A DNA stretch of 64,000 nt from Ascidia mentula (taxonomy: Eukaryota; Chordata; Ascidiacea; Phlebobranchia; Ascidiidae): the NCBI GenBank assembly GCA_947561715.1, contig OX387200.1, positions 7,690,501-7,754,500 of the forward strand, given 5' to 3'. Both the position numbers and the translations under genes were made by a program. How positions within the stretch are numbered: the first letter of the stretch is position 1; every line of letters starts with the position of its first letter. Below, in pieces: positions 1 to 11,474 of this stretch. A model generated the notes under the pieces. That model was not told the DNA's origin. It searched no databases and was given only the letters and a program-made list of their open reading frames with translations.

Positions 1-10
1 TTTTTTGTCT

Positions 11-19
11 TTTCACAAC
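11..19. repeat. Left target-site duplication TTTCACAAC
   Basis: This 9-mer immediately left of the transposon is repeated exactly at 11754-11762. If the terminal A/T pair is counted as part of the element, the duplication is 8 bp (TTCACAAC). Either length fits a Mutator-type insertion. Confidence 0.85.
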
Positions 20-298
20 ACCGTCGTCATTTCGGCGAAATAAAAAAAAAATTCTTCGAAAATTATTTTACGCATGAGTGAATACAACTCAATTCAAATT
101 TCTATGAATTCAAAACATGTTTTATACGTGATTCAAAAATGTAACTAACTAAAAATCCGCAAAAAAACAATACAATCAGAGGAAATAAACAAAAAATTGA
201 TAAAATATTAAAAAAATTTACAAATGAAAGCAACATGGACCAGATCTATACCAATTTTACATACAAAAAGCAACTGTTAATGTAAACCAAAAATCAAT
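20..298 (+). repeat. Left terminal inverted repeat, unique part
   Basis: This AT-rich stretch of about 280 bp is matched in reverse complement at about 11475-11753, with a few substitutions and short indels. It contains no open frame of note. It probably holds transposase-binding sequence, by analogy with other MULEs. Confidence 0.85.
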
Positions 299-3135
299 CA
301 CTTTCCGGGACATAGAATTTCCTATGAATTTGCACAGGGCTTGCCTAGAGCATGCTGGTGAAGGTGATCTAAGTTAAAATACCAACCGGCTCCACAATTC
401 CCAGCGAAATAAATTCAATGACAGGATATTGTGTGTGACGGCATACAGGCTGTTTGTAACCGTAATGGCGGCAGAGACATCTTGACAAAAAGCGAAAATT
501 CAAACACTTTCCGGGCCATAGGATTTCCTATAATTTTTGCACAGGGCTTGCCTAGAGCATACAGGTGAAGGTGATATAAGTTAAAATACCAACCGGCTCC
601 ACAATTCCCAGCGAAATAGATTCAATGACAGGTTATTGTGTGTGACGGCATACAGGCTGTTTGTAACCGTAATGGCGTAAGAGACATCTTGACATATAAG
701 CGAAAATTCAAACACTTTCCGGGCCATAGGATTTCCTATAATTTTGCACAGGGCTTGCCTAGAGCATACAGGTGAAGGTGATATAAGTTAAAATACCAAC
801 CGGCTCCACAATTCCCAGCGAAATGGACTCAAACAAAGGTCATTGTGTGTGACGGCATACAGGCTGCTTGTGAGCGCAATGGCGTCAGAGACATCTTGAC
901 AAAAAGCGAAAATTCAAACACTTTCCGGGCCATAGGATTTCCTATAATTTTGCACAGGGCTTGGCTAGAGCATGCAGGTGAAGGTGATATAAGTTAAAAT
1001 ACCAACCGGCTCCACAATTCCCAGCGAAATAAATTCAATGACAGGTTATTGTGTGTGACGGCATACAGGCTGTTTGTAACCGTAATGGCGGCAGAGACAT
1101 CTTGACAAAAAGCGAAAATTCAAACACTTTCCGGGCCATAGGATTTCCTATAATTTTGCACAGGGCTTGTCTAGAGCATACAGGTGAAGGTGATATAAGT
1201 TAAAATACCAACCGGCTCCACAATTCCCAGCGAAATAGATTCAATGACAGGTTATTGTGTGTGACGGCATACAGGCTGTTTGTAACCGTAATGGCGGCAG
1301 AGACATCTTGACAAAAAGCGAAAATTCAAACACTTTCCGGGCCATAGGATTTCCTATAATTTTGCACAGGGCTTGCCTAGAGCATACAGGTGAAGGTGAT
1401 ATAAGTTAAAATACCAACCGGCTCCACAATTCCCAGCGAAATGGACTCAAACAAAGGTCATTGTGTGTGACGGCATACAGGCTGCTTGTGAGCGCAATGG
1501 CGTCAGAGACATCTTGACAAAAAGCGAAATTCAAACACTTTCCGGGCCATAGGATTTCCTATAATTTTGCACAGGGCTTGCCTAGAGCATGCAGGTGAAG
1601 GTGATATAGGTTAAAATACCAACCGGCTCCACAATTCCCAGCGAAATAGATTCAATGACAGGTTATTGAGTGTGACGGCATACAGGCTGTTTGTAACCGT
1701 AATGGCGGCAGAGACATCTTGACAAAAAGCGAAAATTCAAACACTTTCCGGGCCATAGGATTTCCTATAATTTTGCACAGGGCTTGCCTAGAGCATACAG
1801 GTGAAGGTGATATAAGTTAAAATACCTACCGGCTCCACAATTCCCAGCGAAATAGATTCAATGACAGGTTATTGTGTGTGACGGCATACAGGCTGTTTGT
1901 AACCGTAATGGCGGCAGAGACATCTTGACAAAAAGCGAAAATTCAAACACTTTCCGGGCCATAGGATTTCCTATAATTTTGCACAGGGCTTGCCTAGAGC
2001 ATACAGGTGAAGGTGATATAAGTTAAAATACCAACCGGCTCCACAATTCCCAGCGAAATAGATTCAATGACAGGTTATTGTGTGTGACGGCATACAGGCT
2101 GTTTGTAACCGTAATGGCGGCAGAGACATCTTGACAAAAAGCGAAAATTCAAACACTTTCCGGGCCATAGGATTTCCTATAATTTTGCACAGGGCTTGCC
2201 TAGAGCATACAGGTGAAGGTGATATAAGTTAAAATACCAACCGGCTCCACAATTCCCAGCGAAATGGACTCAAACAAAGGTCATTGTGTCTGACGGCATA
2301 CAGGCTGCTTGTGAGCGCAATGGCGTCAGAGACATCTTGACAAAAAGCGAAATTCAAACACTTTCCGGGCCATAGGATTTCCTATAATTTTGCACAGGGC
2401 TTGCCTAGAGCATGCAGGTGAAGGTGATATAAGTTAAAATACCAACCGGCTCCACAATTCCCAGCGAAATAGATTAAATGACAGGTTATTGAGTGTGACG
2501 GCATACAGGCTGTTTGTAACCGTAATGGCGGCAGAGACATCTTGACAAAAAGCGAAAATTCAAACACTTTCCGGGCCATAGGATTTCCTATAATTTTGCA
2601 CAGGGCTTGCCTAGAGCATACAGGTGAAGGTGATATAAGTTAAAATACCAACCGGCTCCACAATTCCCAGCGAAATGGACTCAAACAAAGGTCATTGTGT
2701 GTGACGGCATACAGGCTGTTTGTAACCATAATGGCGGCAGAGACATCTTGACAAAAAGCGAAAATTCAAACACTTTCCGGGCCATAGGATTTCCTATAAT
2801 TTTGCACAGGGCTTGCCTAGAGCATACAGGTGAAGGTGATACAAGTTAAAATACCAACCGGCTCCACAATTCCCAGCGAAATGGACTCAAACAAAGGTCA
2901 TTGTGTGTGACGGCATACAGGCTGCTTGTGAGCGCAATGGCGTCAGAGACATCTTGACAAAAAGCGAAATTCAAACACTTTCCGGGCCATAGGATTTCCT
3001 ATAATTTTGTACAGGGCTTGGCTAGAGCATGCAGGTGAAGGTGATATAAGTTAAAATACCAACCGGCTCCACAATTCCCAGCGAAATGGCAGGTCATTGA
3101 ATGTGACGGCATAAAGGCGATTTGTTGTGATATGT
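299..3135 (+). repeat. Left subterminal tandem array, 14 units of ~206 bp
   Basis: The landmark CACTTTCCGGG recurs at about 299, 505, 713, 919, 1125, 1331, 1536, 1742, 1948, 2154, 2359, 2565, 2771 and 2976, a nearly constant spacing of 205-208 bp. Each unit carries the near-palindrome ATAGGATTTCCTAT, the block GGTGATATAAGTTAAAAT and a variable half. The variable half occurs in two forms, one with GATTCAATGACAGGTTATTG and one with GGACTCAAACAAAGGTCATTG, which also differ in the TAACCGTAATGGCGGCAG versus GAGCGCAATGGCGTCAG stretch. The first unit (GGGACATAG) and the last unit are the most diverged. Short open frames within the array are repeat artefacts. Confidence 0.95.
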
Positions 3136-3493
3136 AATAAATTAGCCTATTTTGTGTCAGTATGCCGGTATTGGTATAAAGCCACTACCACGTCAAGGTT
3201 CCGGCAATCGTAGTGGTTTTATTTTGCAGATAAACCTACATTTGGATGCAATCACATCCAAATGAAGAAAAGAACTGATCTGAAATGTAAACATTATTCT
3301 GAAATTTATAACAAAAACATAAGTGATAAGTTAGTTCACATGCATTGATATGTTCCTATACACTGGTTTAGAACCATATGGTAGTCAGGCATCCCCTTCT
3401 GAAAAACTCTTGTTTATCTAAAATGTATTTCAAATGGACGTGGAAACAACAAGTATACACAATAAGATGGCTGGCAAATTTAACAGTGTCCTT
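3136..3493. other. Non-coding spacer inside the transposon with a small hairpin
   Basis: No credible coding frame. An imperfect inverted repeat is visible around 3178-3223, where AAAGCCACTACCACG faces CGTAGTGGTTTTAT. It could lie in the 3-prime untranslated part of the minus-strand transposon gene. Nothing else was recognised. Confidence 0.5.
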
Positions 3494-3844
3494 TTAAAGA
3501 AAAATCGTTGGTTTAGGACCGACCCTTCTACACGTTTCCTCGTATGTACTGCTACTCGTACTCATTAAATAACAAATGATGGCCTCAAAGTACAAAACGT
3601 TGTTTAGGAAAAAATTTACATCCAGTATTTTGTCTATCACCATTTCACTCAACATGCTTCCTTCCACAATCAAACCTGGTTTCAAATCTCGGCCGCAAAA
3701 TGATTCACGGAAAACCTGACTACCAACAAGTCGTTGACTCACGAGACGACGACAAAACGAATATTCCACGAATCGCATTATATAGTTCATTTCATCCTGG
3801 GAAATTGTAAGGGGAGAAAAATTTTTGTTGTACTTTATTAACAT
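3494..3844 (-). CDS. Unrecognised ORF downstream of the USP frame in the transposon
   Basis: An open frame of 116 codons lies on the coding strand of the transposon after the end of the USP segment and in the same frame as it, separated by about 60 bp with stops. I recognise no domain. The stretch CGRDLKPGLIVEGSMLSEMV faintly recalls the start of a ULP1-like fold, but the evidence is weak. It may be a 3-prime exon, a remnant of a further cargo gene, or chance. Confidence 0.3.
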   Translation of the reverse strand: MLIKYNKNFSPLTISQDEMNYIMRFVEYSFCRRLVSQRLVGSQVFRESFCGRDLKPGLIVEGSMLSEMVIDKILDVNFFLNNVLYFEAIICYLMSTSSSTYEETCRRVGPKPTIFL

Positions 3845-3904
3845 ATTTTTTTTACCATGGTAATATAAACATAGGCGGTAACTTTCTGGTAAATTTTTTG
3901 CTTG

Positions 3905-4695
3905 TTAAAATGATTTTGATAAAGCCGCCTTTATTTTGTTAAAAATAAGGTCATATGATTGTTTTCTAGCAGAGTTCAATTCAGTAACATTCGAAATTAC
4001 AATATTTCTTCCATCTATGTATTGCTCCAAAACAATATTTGTTTGAATAATGCGATCCGTGGAGTTCGCTGCCGACGCGTTGAAACATCGTGGCTTGCGA
4101 CGGACAAAAATCTTGGGTTGGGCTGGGGTGCTGGATGAATCAACACCCGTCTTAACTTTTTTGTAAAATAAAATGCAACAACCCGTAAGTATCCTTTCTT
4201 TAACACTATTCCATGCGACATGCTTTACAGTGTCGTCATTAAATTCTGTCAAATGAAATTTATTGAATTTGTACGTTAAATAATGGCCTGAGTTAACACC
4301 GGATCCAATATGTACAACAACAGACATAAGCCTAAACAAAACTCCTTGTTCAAAACGCAACAATTCATCTGGGACTACACGTTTATTGCTTTTCTTGCCA
4401 CTTATATTCCTAAAAACAACGATGCATAATACGTCTGTTGGACTTTTGAGCTCACTGCTAATCTTCTTCTCTGTATCCGAATTACAATGGGAACAATGGC
4501 TGATGGCAACGTTGTGAAATTCAGTTTCACAATATACTGAGATTACTGTTGTCCGGGATGTGATCGAACAATGGCAACGTAAGTACAGATTGCTCATTCT
4601 GAAATTTCTCCTCGTTGCCACATGTCTTGCATGTTTTTGATGTATGATGCTTAAACGACCAGTTTAAACCACAAATCTTTATTACGGAAGCAAAA
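3905..4695 (-). pseudogene. USP domain, zinc-finger and His box portion, frame-shifted
   Basis: The first part (about 4690 to 4540) is in one frame and shows KTCKTCGNEEKF, a CxxC pair of a USP zinc ribbon. The remainder (about 4530 to 3905) is in another frame and shows the second pair (HCSHC), then the His box GVNSGHYLTY and the NDDTVKHVAW segment that carries the third catalytic residue. All three USP catalytic regions are therefore recognisable, across two frame breaks. The C-terminal ~70 residues match nothing I know. Confidence 0.75.
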
Positions 4696-5262
4696 TTAAA
4701 AAAGCATCAAAAATTCAGTAGGGTCCTGCTGCTCATTTAAATTAAAATTAAGGTGACTACAGACGTCTTCGACCAATTTCAAGTATGATGAGGAATCAAC
4801 GTAGTTCAGTGTAAGATGACAAACTATGTGACCAATCCTACTTTCTATCGTGGCTTTACTGGGAAAAACACAAGGGCGATCTAATAAACATTGAAGAGCT
4901 TGTAACACAGAATTTAACCAACAGTTATTGTATAAATTTGTAAGACCGGGCAAAACTAGCTTTTTTTTAACAATCCAAGTATTTAATTTATCACTGCAAC
5001 TGATCGATTCCTGGACAAGCGCAAACACAATCCAAATACGATATCGCGCAACGCCGAACTCAATCTCATCAATCCCAATTATGTTGTTTGCAATTTTTTC
5101 TACGGTGAAACATACACACAAACCGCAACTAGACAGATCACTCTGATATACAAGTGAGTCGGATTTAAAAGTAAGGTTACGACCGGTTATTGAAACAAAA
5201 ATCGGAATTAAATATTTTCTTACTGAAGGCGTGAGTTCTTTTCGCGGACTTTCAGCAGAATC
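4696..5262 (-). pseudogene. Second half of ULP1 domain joined to first half of USP domain
   Basis: This segment continues in the same frame after the TAA at 5263. It holds the ULP1 oxyanion Gln and catalytic Cys (YQSDLSSCGLCVCF, near 5110-5145). About 50 residues later comes the USP Cys box, GLTNLYNNCWLNSVLQAL, then QQDPTEFL, the USP QQD motif. ULP1 proteases remove SUMO and USPs remove ubiquitin, so the frame predicts two consecutive isopeptidase domains in one polypeptide. The segment ends in a stop after six consecutive T on the coding strand; one base fewer there would restore the frame into the USP zinc-finger region. Confidence 0.8.
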
Positions 5263-7248
5263 TTAAAGAACCATTTCGTTCTCAAATTGTTTAAACCACA
5301 AAATCACAAAATGCCCTTCAAAAAGAACTGGAATGAAAATATACTCACACAAACGTTCGTTACGAAACATGCCATGAAGTGCTTTGCGAATATTTTTGAA
5401 TTGTTTGCCCTGCAAAATTTCTCCCGCTGTAATAGTTGACACAAACCCAAAGGCGCCAGTCATACGTAAATTACAATAACGGAGTGTTCTGGAAATATAA
5501 CAGTCTACAACGTTGTCCGTTAACCAACCAATTGTTAAGTCACTGTGTGTATTCGCCGGGTTTTGAGTTAAAGCACAATAAGTTTTCCCACGAGGTCTAC
5601 TGCAAAGGAAACACAAATCTAACCACGAAACTGACTGACGACAGGGCATGACGAGGGCGGTGTCAAAAATTGAAGTTGGGGTAAAAGGTATATGATGCCA
5701 AATGAAATCTGCAATTTTTTTACAGTCAATAAAACTATCATGGAATTTTGGACAGACAGAGAAAAATGGCATTGTCGGGGTGCACTTAAGTGTTAACATT
5801 GGTTGTGGGGAAAGTGATACTTTGTTTTCAAATTTTACACGTTTACACATAATTTCCGATGAGTAAAAACTGGCTTTGTTTCTTTTCCTCTTTTTGAACT
5901 TTGACTCCACAACCAATGTACGTTTGGCGGTTTTAATATTATTTGCTTTTGAAGGGGATTTGTTCGGTTGTTCACGAAAGCTCAACATAGAATCTGCAAA
6001 AAGTTTTTGTAAAACTTTAATAGCATCATAATATTTTGAGACAAAATCGTCTGTTCTTTTTCCATTGAATATATTTGTTTTCAAATCACCGAAATGCTCC
6101 TCAATTATTCCTTGGGTTTTGTTATTGCGTAAAACTGTTTGGTGTACACAACTTTTCATGACGTTACAGTCTGTGGAATAAGTGTAAAACATTTTTGCCT
6201 GCTCGTTACTAGTTTTGCCGTCGTGAACATGACGTGACAATCCCCCAAGCATAATCTTTGATGTTGCACATATTCTACTTAAAACCACTTCAATTACACG
6301 TTCACAAAAACTGGGATTGCAATAAAGATTGTTTTTTATTTTTGTTTCGTTTTGTTTGTACACATGTGAATTTAAAAATTCATCTAATTTGCGTTTGTAT
6401 CGGCAACAAAATGGAGATTGTTTTTCCTGTAATTTGTCAGTATCTTTATTACAAAAAGTGTAGTCCGTATCCTCTTTCACGCCATTGTCGTCGTCAGTCA
6501 TATTGATACTGAATTTACCAGAAACTACCATTGATGTTAGCCGATTAAAATGTGTCTGAACTAATGAGGATGATGTTTCGCAGTTAGTCAACACAATGAA
6601 ACTTTCCACAGCAATGTCTAAGTCTGCAATCGTCTCACAATTAAAAAAAACATTGAGCCAAAACAAGTAAGTTTTTGACAGTTTGGAACTTTTGCAATGT
6701 TTGCTGCTCAACGACTTAGCTGCTTTCATTGCATGGCTATAACAATTGTGAACAACAGTTTTTTTTAGGTCGCCGTAATTAGGAACTCCTGTCGCAATGC
6801 GGAAACAATGGTTATAATATTCCAAACGAGATTCTCTACAAAACGCTTTCAAAACTGCGTTCCACATTGCCATTAAGCCATCAATGATAAGCAGTTTTGG
6901 CTGGCGGGACACACTACAGACTTTGATACAATCAAAAAGAAACGTTTCCAAAAAGTGACTTATCGAAATTGCGTCATGGTTCGTTGTCACGCAAGTTGCA
7001 ACTGGAAGCGGTGTGCAACCTTTGCTTGGGTTTCTAATTAACAAAGTATAAACTTGAAAGTCTTTGTAATTTTCCATCCGGCGCAACACGCTTCCAGTGG
7101 CATCAAAATATACAACGTCCACAGCGCAAATTCGGTTAAACGTTTTCAATTGTGCGTTCGTGTACATCGTTACCAAAGGAGGATGTAAACGAATGCAACG
7201 TACAAACTTTATATTATCCTTTTCCATTTCTAAAAGCTTTACATACAA
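5263..7248 (-). pseudogene. Transposase core segment: MULE DDE domain plus first part of ULP1 domain
   Basis: About 661 codons. The first catalytic Asp is in VVYFDATG (about residue 49), the second in LLIIDGLMAMW (about residue 123), and a C-x2-H motif (HNCYSHAM, about 169-172) follows. This is the arrangement of Mutator-like transposases, which cut both ends and insert the element elsewhere. The C-terminal part reads GWLTDNVVDCYI and then IFIPVLFEGHFVIL, the tryptophan/Asp entry motif and catalytic His region of ULP1/C48 proteases. The frame ends with TAA at 5263-5265, directly before DSAES, where ULP1 proteases normally carry the catalytic Asp. This suggests a simple nonsense mutation. Confidence 0.82.
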
Positions 7249-7264
7249 ATTTACAAACCATAAT

Positions 7265-8893
7265 CTATATACTGTGCTTGTTTCCGAGGCTGTTTTCGCT
7301 TTTGATGTTATTTAAAACTGATTTCGATGGAAAATAAGTATGGGCGCCTAACCAACGTTCCTCGGGACAAAGTTTGTCAAACAATTTTCTGTGCTGATTT
7401 ACGGCAGTTTGATTTTTCAACTCTTGGCGAATTTTGTCCCTCAGCAAGCCACTTATGCGTCTACTTTTTCTACATCCAGGTTTATGATTACGCTTACCAG
7501 ATATTTCAACCCGTCCTTCGACCTTGTCTACAAATAACCAAAATGTTACAACAAACTTAACGCCACACATGCAATCTTCACATCTTTTATGGGCGCAATA
7601 CAAATTTATCCAACCTTCCTTGTTACAGTTTTTATCCTTAGCAATCGCCTCAAAGTTTAACAAATAATTGTTTGATACATTCGGGACACAACCGGCATAC
7701 ATCTTTCGAATTTGTTCAACAGCAATATCAACATACAACTCACTACCAAAATGGTGATCGGATCTATTTTCGACCATGGATTGCCACTCCTGCAAGGACA
7801 ACATAAACATGCCACTAACATTAACATTCGCACTGTGATGAAATTTTCTCTGAATTTCCAAACTTACTCCACCAAGTTCAATAATTACATCGCAAGTTTC
7901 TTTGTTGGGAGAATAAACACATGCATTATCGTTTTCGGCTGCAATTTCTCCAAATAACATCGTCGTAATATCATCTCCGAAACTGTTGTTATCCAAACCA
8001 TCAACACCACTCTGGTGGAGTTCTATGTTTTCCTCAGAAGCAACGCATGATGCCTTCTCCTCTACAGATCTAGAAGCAACCGGTGTACTAGTTTTAACGG
8101 GGAACTCAACGTCAACAGCGAAAGTCTCGAAATCAAAACTATGACAGGTTGTGTCACCGGAAGACGCATTCGGAATTTTATCGTTAGGCGAAAGTTTATT
8201 TTCGCCATTTAGTGAAACTTCACACTGTTGTGTTCTATGTGCAAAGCAAGATTGAGATTCAAGATGAACGCCAGAACATACCAAATTCGAGCACTTCCAC
8301 TGGTCTTTCGTTAAAGTTACTGCGACGGACGATTTGTCAAACACGCATTTGGGATGAAACCACTGCAGACACGTTTCACACTCCACCATTAATGTACCAT
8401 CGTAGGGTATATTGCAAACACAGAATAAAGTTTCATCAGGTGCAGGCGTACTAGCTGGTGACAAATTTTGGGATATTTCCAAGTGATGCGTTTTTTTGAA
8501 ACACGTTTGAACTTTTTTGCGAAATTCACTGTTTGAAGCCCAAAACTTTTTTACTTTTAACCTGTTTTTTTCGCTCAAACCAAGTTTACAACATTTCAAA
8601 ACCTCCTTTACGGCCTTGTTTGGCAGCCTTGACGTCCTTGGATATTCATGCAAACATTTAACTAGAGCTTGAACAGCTCCAACAAAATTGATTTCCTCGT
8701 TTCGTGGTGTGGTTAAGGAGGTGGAACCGCGGCGTGGAGCCAACGACTTCTTAATTTCTTTTTCATTAGCCTTACAAAACTGGAACAGCTTTTTCAATCG
8801 CTTGTTAATTTCAACTCCCTCCCATAAATTGCAAGAGCACAGAAAATTAAAGCCAAGTGTTTTTGTGAATTGTTTACGTCCATAAAAGTCCAA
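7265..8893 (-). pseudogene. Transposase N-terminal segment: PHD finger and Cys/His DNA-binding motif
   Basis: 542 codons. Residues about 157-206 have the PHD finger pattern: C-x-C, C-x2-C, then WFHPKC, then WKC-x4-C. PHD fingers usually read histone H3 tails, so this part might guide the element to chromatin; that is inference. Near residues 430-475 a CAHKRCEDCMC cluster followed by an NHKPGC motif resembles the zinc-binding domain found before the catalytic core in many MULE transposases. The frame ends at a TAG at 7265-7267 and the core continues in another frame, open from about 7311. Together they look like one gene split by a single-base shift. Confidence 0.75.
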
Positions 8894-8894
8894 G

Positions 8895-11474
8895 TATATC
8901 GCTGGGAATTGTGGAGCCGGTTGGTATTTTAACTTATATCACCTTCACCTGCATGCTCAAGGCAAGCCCTGTGCAAAATTATAGGAAATCCTATGGCCCG
9001 GAAAGTGTTTGAATTTTCGCTTTTTGTCAAGATGTCTATGCCGCCATTACGGTTACAAACAGCCTGTATGCCGTCACACACAATAACCTGTCATTGAATC
9101 TATTTCGCTGGGAATTGTGGAGCCGGTTGGTATTTTAACTTCTATCACCTTCACCTGCATGCTCTAGCCAGGCCCTGTGCAAAATTATAGGAAATCCTAT
9201 GGCCCGGAAAGTGTTTGAATTTCGCTTTTTGTCAAGATGTCTCTTACGCCATTACGGTTACAAACAGCCTGTATGCCGTCACACACAATGACCTTTGTTT
9301 GAGTCCATTTCGCTGGGAATTGTGGAGCCGGTTGGTATTTTAACTTATATCACCTTCACCTGTATGCTCTAGGCAAGCCCTGTGCAAAATTATAGGAAAT
9401 CCTATGGCCCGGAAAGTGTTTGAATTTTCGCTTTTTGTCAAGATGTCTCTGCCGCCATTACGGTTATAAACAGCCTGTATGCCGTCACACACAATAACCT
9501 GTCATTGAATCTATTTCGCTGGGAATTGTGGAGCCGGTTGGTATTTTAACTTATATCACCTTCACCTGTATGCTCTAGGCAAGCCCTGTGCAAAATTATA
9601 GGAAATCCTATGGCCCGGAAAGTGTTTGAATTTTCGCTTTTTGTCAAGATGTCTCTGCCGCCATTACGGTTATAAACAGCCTGTATGCCGTCACACACAA
9701 TAACCTGTCATTGAATCTATTTCGCTGGGAATTGTGGAGCCGGTTGGTATTTTAACTTATATCACCTTCACCTGTATGCTCTAGGCAAGCCCTGTGCAAA
9801 ATTATAGGAAATCCTATGGCCCGGAAAGTGTTTGAATTTTCGCTTTTTGTCAAGATGTCTATGCCGCCATTACGGTTACAAACAGCCTGTATGCCGTCAC
9901 ACACAATAACCTGTCATTGAATCTATTTCGCTGGGAATTGTGGAGCCGGTTGGTATTTTAACTTATATCACCTTCACCTGCATGCTCTAGCCAGGCCCTG
10001 TGCAAAATTATAGGAAATCCTATGGCCCGGAAAGTGTTTGAATTTCGCTTTTTGTCAAGATGTCTCTTACGCCATTACGGTTACAAACAGCCTGTATGCC
10101 GTCACACACAATGACCTTTGTTTGAGTCCATTTCGCTGGGAATTGTGGAGCCGGTTGGTATTTTAACTTATATCACCTTCACCTGTATGCTCTAGGCAAG
10201 CCCTGTGCAAAATTATAGGAAATCCTATGGCCCGGAAAGTGTTTGAATTTTCGCTTTTTGTCAAGATGTCTCTGCCGCCATTACGGTTACAAACAGCCTG
10301 TATGCCGTCACACACAATAACCTGTCATTGAATCTATTTCGCTGGGAATTGTGGAGCCGGTTGGTATTTTAACTTATATCACCTTCACCTGCATGCTCTA
10401 GCCAAGCCCTGTGCAAAATTATAGGAAATCCTATGGCCCGGAAAGTGTTTGAATTTCGCTTTTTGTCAAGATGTCTCTGACGCCATTGCGCTCACAAGCA
10501 GCCTGTATGCCGTCACACACAATGACCTTTGTTTGAGTCCATTTCGCTGGGAATTGTGGAGCCGGTTGGTATTTTAACTTATATCACCTTCACCTGTATG
10601 CTCTAGGCAAGCCCTGTGCAAAATTATAGGAAATCCCATGGCCCGGAAAGTGTTTGAATTTTCGCTTTTTGTCAAGATGTCTCTGCCGCCATTACGGTTA
10701 CAAACAGCCTGTATGCCGTCACACACAATAACCTGTCATTGAATCTATTTCGCTGGGAATTGTGGAGCCGGTTGGTATTTTAACTTATATCACCTTCACC
10801 TGCATGCTCTAGCCAAGCCCTGTGCAAAATTATAGGAAATCCTATGGCCCGGAAAGTGTTTGAATTTTGCTTTTTGTCAAGATGTCTCTGACGCCATTGC
10901 GCTCACAAGCAGCCTGTATGCCGTCACACACAATGACCTTTGTTTGAGTCCATTTCGCTGGGAATTGTGGAGCCGGTTGGTATTTTAACTTATATCACCT
11001 TCACCTGTATGCTCTAGGCAAGCCCTGTGCAAAATTATAGGAAATCCCATGGCCCGGAAAGTGTTTGAATTTTCGCTTTTTGTCAAGATGTCTCTGCCGC
11101 CATTACGGTTATAAACAGCCTGTATGCCGTCACACACAATAACCTGTCATTGAATCTATTTCGCTGGGAATTGTGGAGCCGGTTGGTATTTTAACTTATA
11201 TCACCTTCACCTGCATGCTCTAGCCAAGCCCTGTGCAAAATTATAGGAAATCCTATGGCCCGGAAAGTGTTTGAATTTCGCTTTTTGTCAAGATGTCTCT
11301 GACGCCATTGCGCTCACAAGCAGCCTGTATGCCGTCACACACAATATCCTGTCATTGAATTTATTTGGCTGGGAATTGTGGAGCCGGTTGGTATTTTAAC
11401 TTAGATCACCTTCACCAGCATGCTCTAGGCAAGCCCTGTGCAAATTCATAGGAAATTCTATGTCCCGGAAAGTG
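8895..11474 (-). repeat. Right subterminal tandem array, inverted, ~13 units
   Basis: This is the same ~206-bp unit in reverse complement; CCCGGAAAGTG recurs about every 206 bp from about 9000 to 11465. Both monomer variants are present, and the outermost unit (TGTCCCGGAAAGTG near 11461) mirrors the diverged first unit of the left array. The array directly abuts the 5-prime side of the transposase frame, so a promoter for that gene would have to lie inside the repeats; that is inference. Confidence 0.94.

Larger units (their letters stand above)
3905..8893 (-). pseudogene. Broken MULE transposase with PHD, DDE, ULP1 and USP domains
   Basis: Read right to left, consecutive open segments encode a PHD finger, a Cys/His motif, a Mutator-type DDE core, a ULP1-type cysteine protease and a ubiquitin-specific protease. 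The segments are separated by small lesions rather than by splice sites: a frame change near 7265, an in-frame TAA at 5263-5265 inside the ULP1 domain, a frame change in a six-T run (minus strand) at about 4690-4695, and another near 4530. Reading across them gives a continuous domain order in about 1.6 thousand codons. A frame-conserving intron or programmed event at one of these points cannot be excluded. No in-frame ATG lies at the start of the first segment; the first in-frame methionine falls inside the PHD finger, so the true start is lost, frame-shifted or in another exon. Confidence 0.8.

Noticed and set aside
2382..2579. Short open frame inside the left repeat array
   Set aside because: Same frame occurs by repetition in several units; no domain, and units vary without regard to coding.
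299..3135. Regular repeats resembling a CRISPR array
   Set aside because: The units are ~206 bp and nearly identical throughout, with no short repeat/unique spacer structure, in a eukaryotic transposon end.
3905..5262. USP and ULP1 segments as host exons captured by chance
   Set aside because: They lie between the inverted ends, share strand and frame with the transposase, and are not separated by splice sites, so they belong to the element.
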